From Powellomyces hirtus (Eukaryota; Chytridiomycota; Chytridiomycetes; Spizellomycetales; Powellomycetaceae): DNA of 23,045 nucleotides. This document shows positions 21,001 through 23,045 of the stretch, piece after piece. The stretch is from positions 1 through 23,045 of the forward strand of contig JAHLKG010000051.1 in the NCBI GenBank assembly GCA_025526995.1, given 5' to 3'. Within the stretch, counting starts at the first letter, position 1. Each line of letters starts with the position of its first letter. The notes beneath the pieces were generated by a model. It worked only from the letters and a program-made list of their open reading frames with translations. It had not been told where the DNA came from and searched no databases. The position numbers and the translations under genes are program-made.

Positions 21001-21283
21001 GTTGCCCGCCATGCCTAGATCACCGAATAGCACATCTCCGCACAGTCGACAGTCTGAACAACCCTCCCACGCAGGAACTCCCCATCGCTACGACTCTCCC
21101 GACCAAGAAAGCGTGCTCCAGCCATCAGCAGCATTTGCTGCAGAGGATACATTGGAGTACCCTCAAGACCGCGCAGAAACACCTGGTCTCGATGAACCGC
21201 CCTCCGATCCGCCGCATGAAATGTCGGAGGTTCCCTTTGATTCGAGGCCTGGCACGACCGAGGATAACGAGTTAGACATGTAG
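18011..21283 (+). CDS. CFAP58: Cilia- and flagella-associated protein 58 (CFAP58/CCDC147), intronless
   Basis: CFAP58 is a long coiled-coil protein of motile cilia and flagella, needed in animals for sperm-tail structure. The frame runs 1,090 residues from ATG to TAG with no intron. Residues 1-155 are a Ser/Ala/Glu/Pro-rich disordered extension. The conserved body starts around residue 158 with YDSTWQEI and NPFRIEYEKMH, runs as near-continuous coiled coil to about 970, and carries strong family signatures: ERDILENNF, KLKHQQNLYEAVQSDRN, SKMKRKLKIM, INVHRWRKLEG (about 848), LLAKQVGPEAIEQ and ELNMYQAQLREYRYSI. The final 110 residues are Pro/Ser-rich. Mammalian CFAP58 is about 870 residues, so the extra length is in the two disordered ends. 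Its presence indicates a flagellated stage (zoospores). It is tandem with the intron-rich neurochondrin-family gene. Confidence 0.95.
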   Translation: MSSKRARRASIVGGSAASRADRDSASRGAEPLVEDSSGLEGPATTSDAGTARNMSTPGIPGSLDEAAPGTAVENSGARMEPSSASAEERASEIGVMPVSSSTETPGDDAAHQAAGAPSNQPDSSASTGAVEVPEPIPEPIVNDLPGAEVKTHHDSLYVAMELEYDSTWQEIAEDTSLNPFRIEYEKMHRAVARSRDHIEKLYGQYERTHGEYRVHLAQTQDAKESSVHDQQLIKSLKAQIAKAEETVESSGKREENGKEELRQLRLEVANLNSTLKQGVGLSATQEKALQELLSAKEQSTKELDEELEKIVHLRNSIANVSERIKQADQQKRELEHEIYDLRDRSASKKADIDAELRNKERLERDLRELRVVVAVKSQEVRGKQDSVNRATDDISILESQIRSQKQMTEKLVKDQETLTTRTIQLQQEADEQMTMASQMIEENRVLANELSRREAELLKNSTEVKKVARIKEALGKKIQASEEQKLEAELERKGIRGECEGTLDEIDRMKRQTDIHKKSIDDLSRERDILENNFRKAQSELHGHGQMILLSKQARHNIELDLLRYERDTVDQEKKIKLLEGERDNYIVESIRLQSSCVTGIQDIKSKEIELFDFKKRTVQADTKLKHQQNLYEAVQSDRNLHSKHLIEAQAEISKMKRKLKIMNFQINGFKEDINSKNQALAAEAAEYARLQKDIEVITEEINTLQHQNELGQSYIRTQAAEASKLNQFVKEAEMERSRQENALNILVTERDNLSNQLIRQNEELAKVYNSLKLQQVSLLRSEKHYSQQVSQLNETRRTISELRRQKAVLKSQDAEFANTQETARQLENDLLTEQMRIKALEDQLQYPINVHRWRKLEGKNPKAFDMIQLLHSLQRQLISKSKEESDKEQMIHSKEMLYLYLKTLLAKQVGPEAIEQISEYQHILNDKTMQFKHMGTELNMYQAQLREYRYSITQLDKGMDKLKKQYMQQNRGKLVSIATVPKGRFKGRLSPGNPPVLPAMPRSPNSTSPHSRQSEQPSHAGTPHRYDSPDQESVLQPSAAFAAEDTLEYPQDRAETPGLDEPPSDPPHEMSEVPFDSRPGTTEDNELDM

Positions 21284-22424
21284 CATCATGGCTGACCAAG
21301 GCATATGAATCCTTTTGTACTTTTACTTCCCCTGGCTATATATAGTTTCGTCGAACTTGTAAATCAACGATGGTACAAAGCCCTGTTCCTCGGAGTTTGC
21401 TAGACGCGACCGCGACCTGTCGGGAAGTGGCTTGGCGCGTGGCTTGCACATTGACTCACCCGGTGCGACGAGGGCGTCGCAAAGCACGCCCCAGCCGCAA
21501 ATCAAATTGCGCAAAGCCCCCATTCTCCTGCGGCTTGCACGTGAAAATTGGGACCCTTTGTTGAGACAACTTTGTCCAAAAGGGCATCTGGATCCCGTGA
21601 GGGAGAGCAATTAGAAAGTGTCCATTAAGTGTCTCAACAACTCAGCCGCAACTTCGAGATTTTCCAGAACTTTACATCCGTCCTGATGCACTTGCATCTG
21701 GAGTCTGCAACACGCGGCACACCCGTCGCAACGATTCACCGTCCACGACCTCCGAGAGATGTGTAATGTGCGCATGGGAACGACGGGCAGAGTGAGACCT
21801 GACTGACATGAGTGACGCGGATGAGATCGTCCCACGCAGTTTTGTTTTTTTTATCTTTTGTTTGGCTTTTGCTATCGGTGACATGGTAACACAGGGGGCA
21901 GTGCAAATGAGACGACGCGGCCCCGATGTTTGGCCAACACCACGCAGGCAAATCCGGGTTTAGTACAAAGGTACCGGTGAATCACACATGAATCACCATA
22001 TCATCCCTCTGGGCCAAAATGTATGGCATGTGCGTGCTTACGCTGGAAGAAAAGCCAAACCAGCCAACTGCATGCTTCTGAATGGTGCATTGGGCTGTCC
22101 CATTCGACCCGAAGCATCCATCCCGCGCGTTTCCGTTTCATTCCACAAGCGACACTTCCCCGCGCCGCCTCCCAACCAGCCCGGCCCAGCAGTTTGTCCA
22201 TGCAGGCAGGTTGTTGCCTTCTTCTTCTTCTTCCCGTGGAAGCTGGGCGGCCCAGTATTTTGCAGCGCTCTTTGAATGAGAATATGCTTGTCCCCTGCTG
22301 AGGCGTTCCCGATTCCTTCCCCCACAACTGCCAAAACTGCACATGTACCAGCCAGGTCGTGGTTGGCGTGTAGTGCGTGGACGACCTTCACCCACACCCA
22401 CGAGGGCCTCATAATATACCTTTT
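21284..22424. other. Region downstream of CFAP58 with no firm gene
   Basis: The first part is CFAP58 3' flank. On the minus strand between about 21380 and 21940 several short, protein-like stretches occur in alternating frames, but no exon chain joins them into a gene I can defend. From about 21950 to 22424 I see only short open frames and a (TTC)n patch near 22218. No RNA gene or repeat element is recognised. Confidence 0.4.
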
Positions 22425-23045
22425 ATAAACACATCCATCACAGCATCGCATCGGATTCCCTTCACCGACAGCGATCGATTGACCAGTTTCTGCTCTCCTG
22501 TCTCAAGATATAGTATAGCCTCCATCGAAATTCCTGCCTGGCTGCCACATTCCATCCAGCCAATCAGCTCCTGGTGCTGAGGTTCATTACACAAAAACTT
22601 ATCCACACACCACTCTCCACGCAGCACCGTTGCAGCACCGTTGCCCTCCGTTCGTTATTTGCCAAAAACGCGTGGCTTTCCTTCAGACATATCTGTCTAC
22701 CTACTGTCCTGCTGCACAAGCCGACTATTCCTTCTGGCCGGCCTGGTCGCTCTATCTGCCAACCTCTGCTTGCATTCGTTACAAGAGTCGGCGATTTCTT
22801 CCAGTGCCTAGTTGCGTTGTCTTGACCTTAGCGGTCTGGTCGGTGGCTGACACCTTGTCGGCTAGCTTGCCTGACGCAGTTCCCACCGACGGGCACAGCA
22901 TTATCTAGTCTTTCGCTGTGTGGAATTGTTCCTTGACGCACGGCAAAACAAAACGACGGAGATTCCCGCCATTGGTTTGCCATTCCTCAACAATTCTCAA
23001 GGCTGACTGAAAGAATTTTGGGGAAACCGCGTTGTAGGTAAGCTC
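22425..23045 (+). promoter_or_regulatory. Probable TATA promoter and ATG-free leader of a plus-strand gene off the right edge
   Basis: A canonical TATAAA lies at 22425-22430. From about 22345 to the end of the window the plus strand has no ATG in any frame (about 700 nt), and the DNA is pyrimidine-rich for the first 300 nt. Near the end, GTTGTAG is followed by GTAAGC (donor at 23038), which would fit a 5'-UTR exon ending at 23037. The coding sequence would then start beyond the window. This is inferred from these signals together. Confidence 0.4.
22621..22642. repeat. 11-bp perfect tandem duplication
   Basis: GCAGCACCGTT occurs twice in direct succession (22621-22631 and 22632-22642) inside the presumed leader of the right-edge gene. 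It is probably a replication-slippage duplication. Confidence 0.85.

Overview
This 23-kb window is nuclear DNA of a filamentous or zoosporic fungus, most likely a flagellated one (Chytridiomycota or a relative). The gene models carry short GT-AG introns (55-82 nt), and a fungal-type TRP-like channel with a secreted ML-like lipid-binding domain is present. A full-length CFAP58 gene, an axonemal protein kept only by organisms that build motile flagella, implies zoospores. The lineage call is inference from gene content; I see no rRNA, tRNA, transposon, CRISPR array or bacterial-type operon.

Layout from left to right. Positions 1-560 look like the promoter and long ATG-free leader of a minus-strand gene beyond the left edge. 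Positions 1147-1411 hold an extreme block of poly-G followed by poly-T. Glycogenin (2060-3995, +, 4 exons) faces a PAS-kinase-type protein kinase (5322-7020, -, 2 exons) across 1.3 kb. A 3.2-kb stretch without a convincing gene follows. Next come a TRP-like channel (10186-13092, +, 2 exons) and, convergent with it, a six-repeat Myb/SANT-like protein with a probable mitochondrial presequence (13632-14807, -). That gene shares a 306-bp divergent promoter with a neurochondrin-family gene (15114-17753, +, 11 exons as reconstructed). Downstream is the intronless CFAP58 gene (18011-21283, +). The last 1.7 kb has no convincing gene, but its right end looks like the TATA promoter and ATG-free leader of a plus-strand gene beyond the right edge.

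Functional links. Glycogenin primes glycogen synthesis, and PAS kinases are known in yeast and mammals to regulate glycogen synthase and related enzymes, so the convergent pair joins two parts of the same storage pathway. This may be chance adjacency. The other genes look like ordinary single-gene neighbours. The points most worth following up are the PAS-less PAS-kinase-type enzyme, the mitochondrially targeted array of Myb repeats, and repeated long ATG-free leaders that predict unseen genes at both edges. I found no clear multi-gene novel system.
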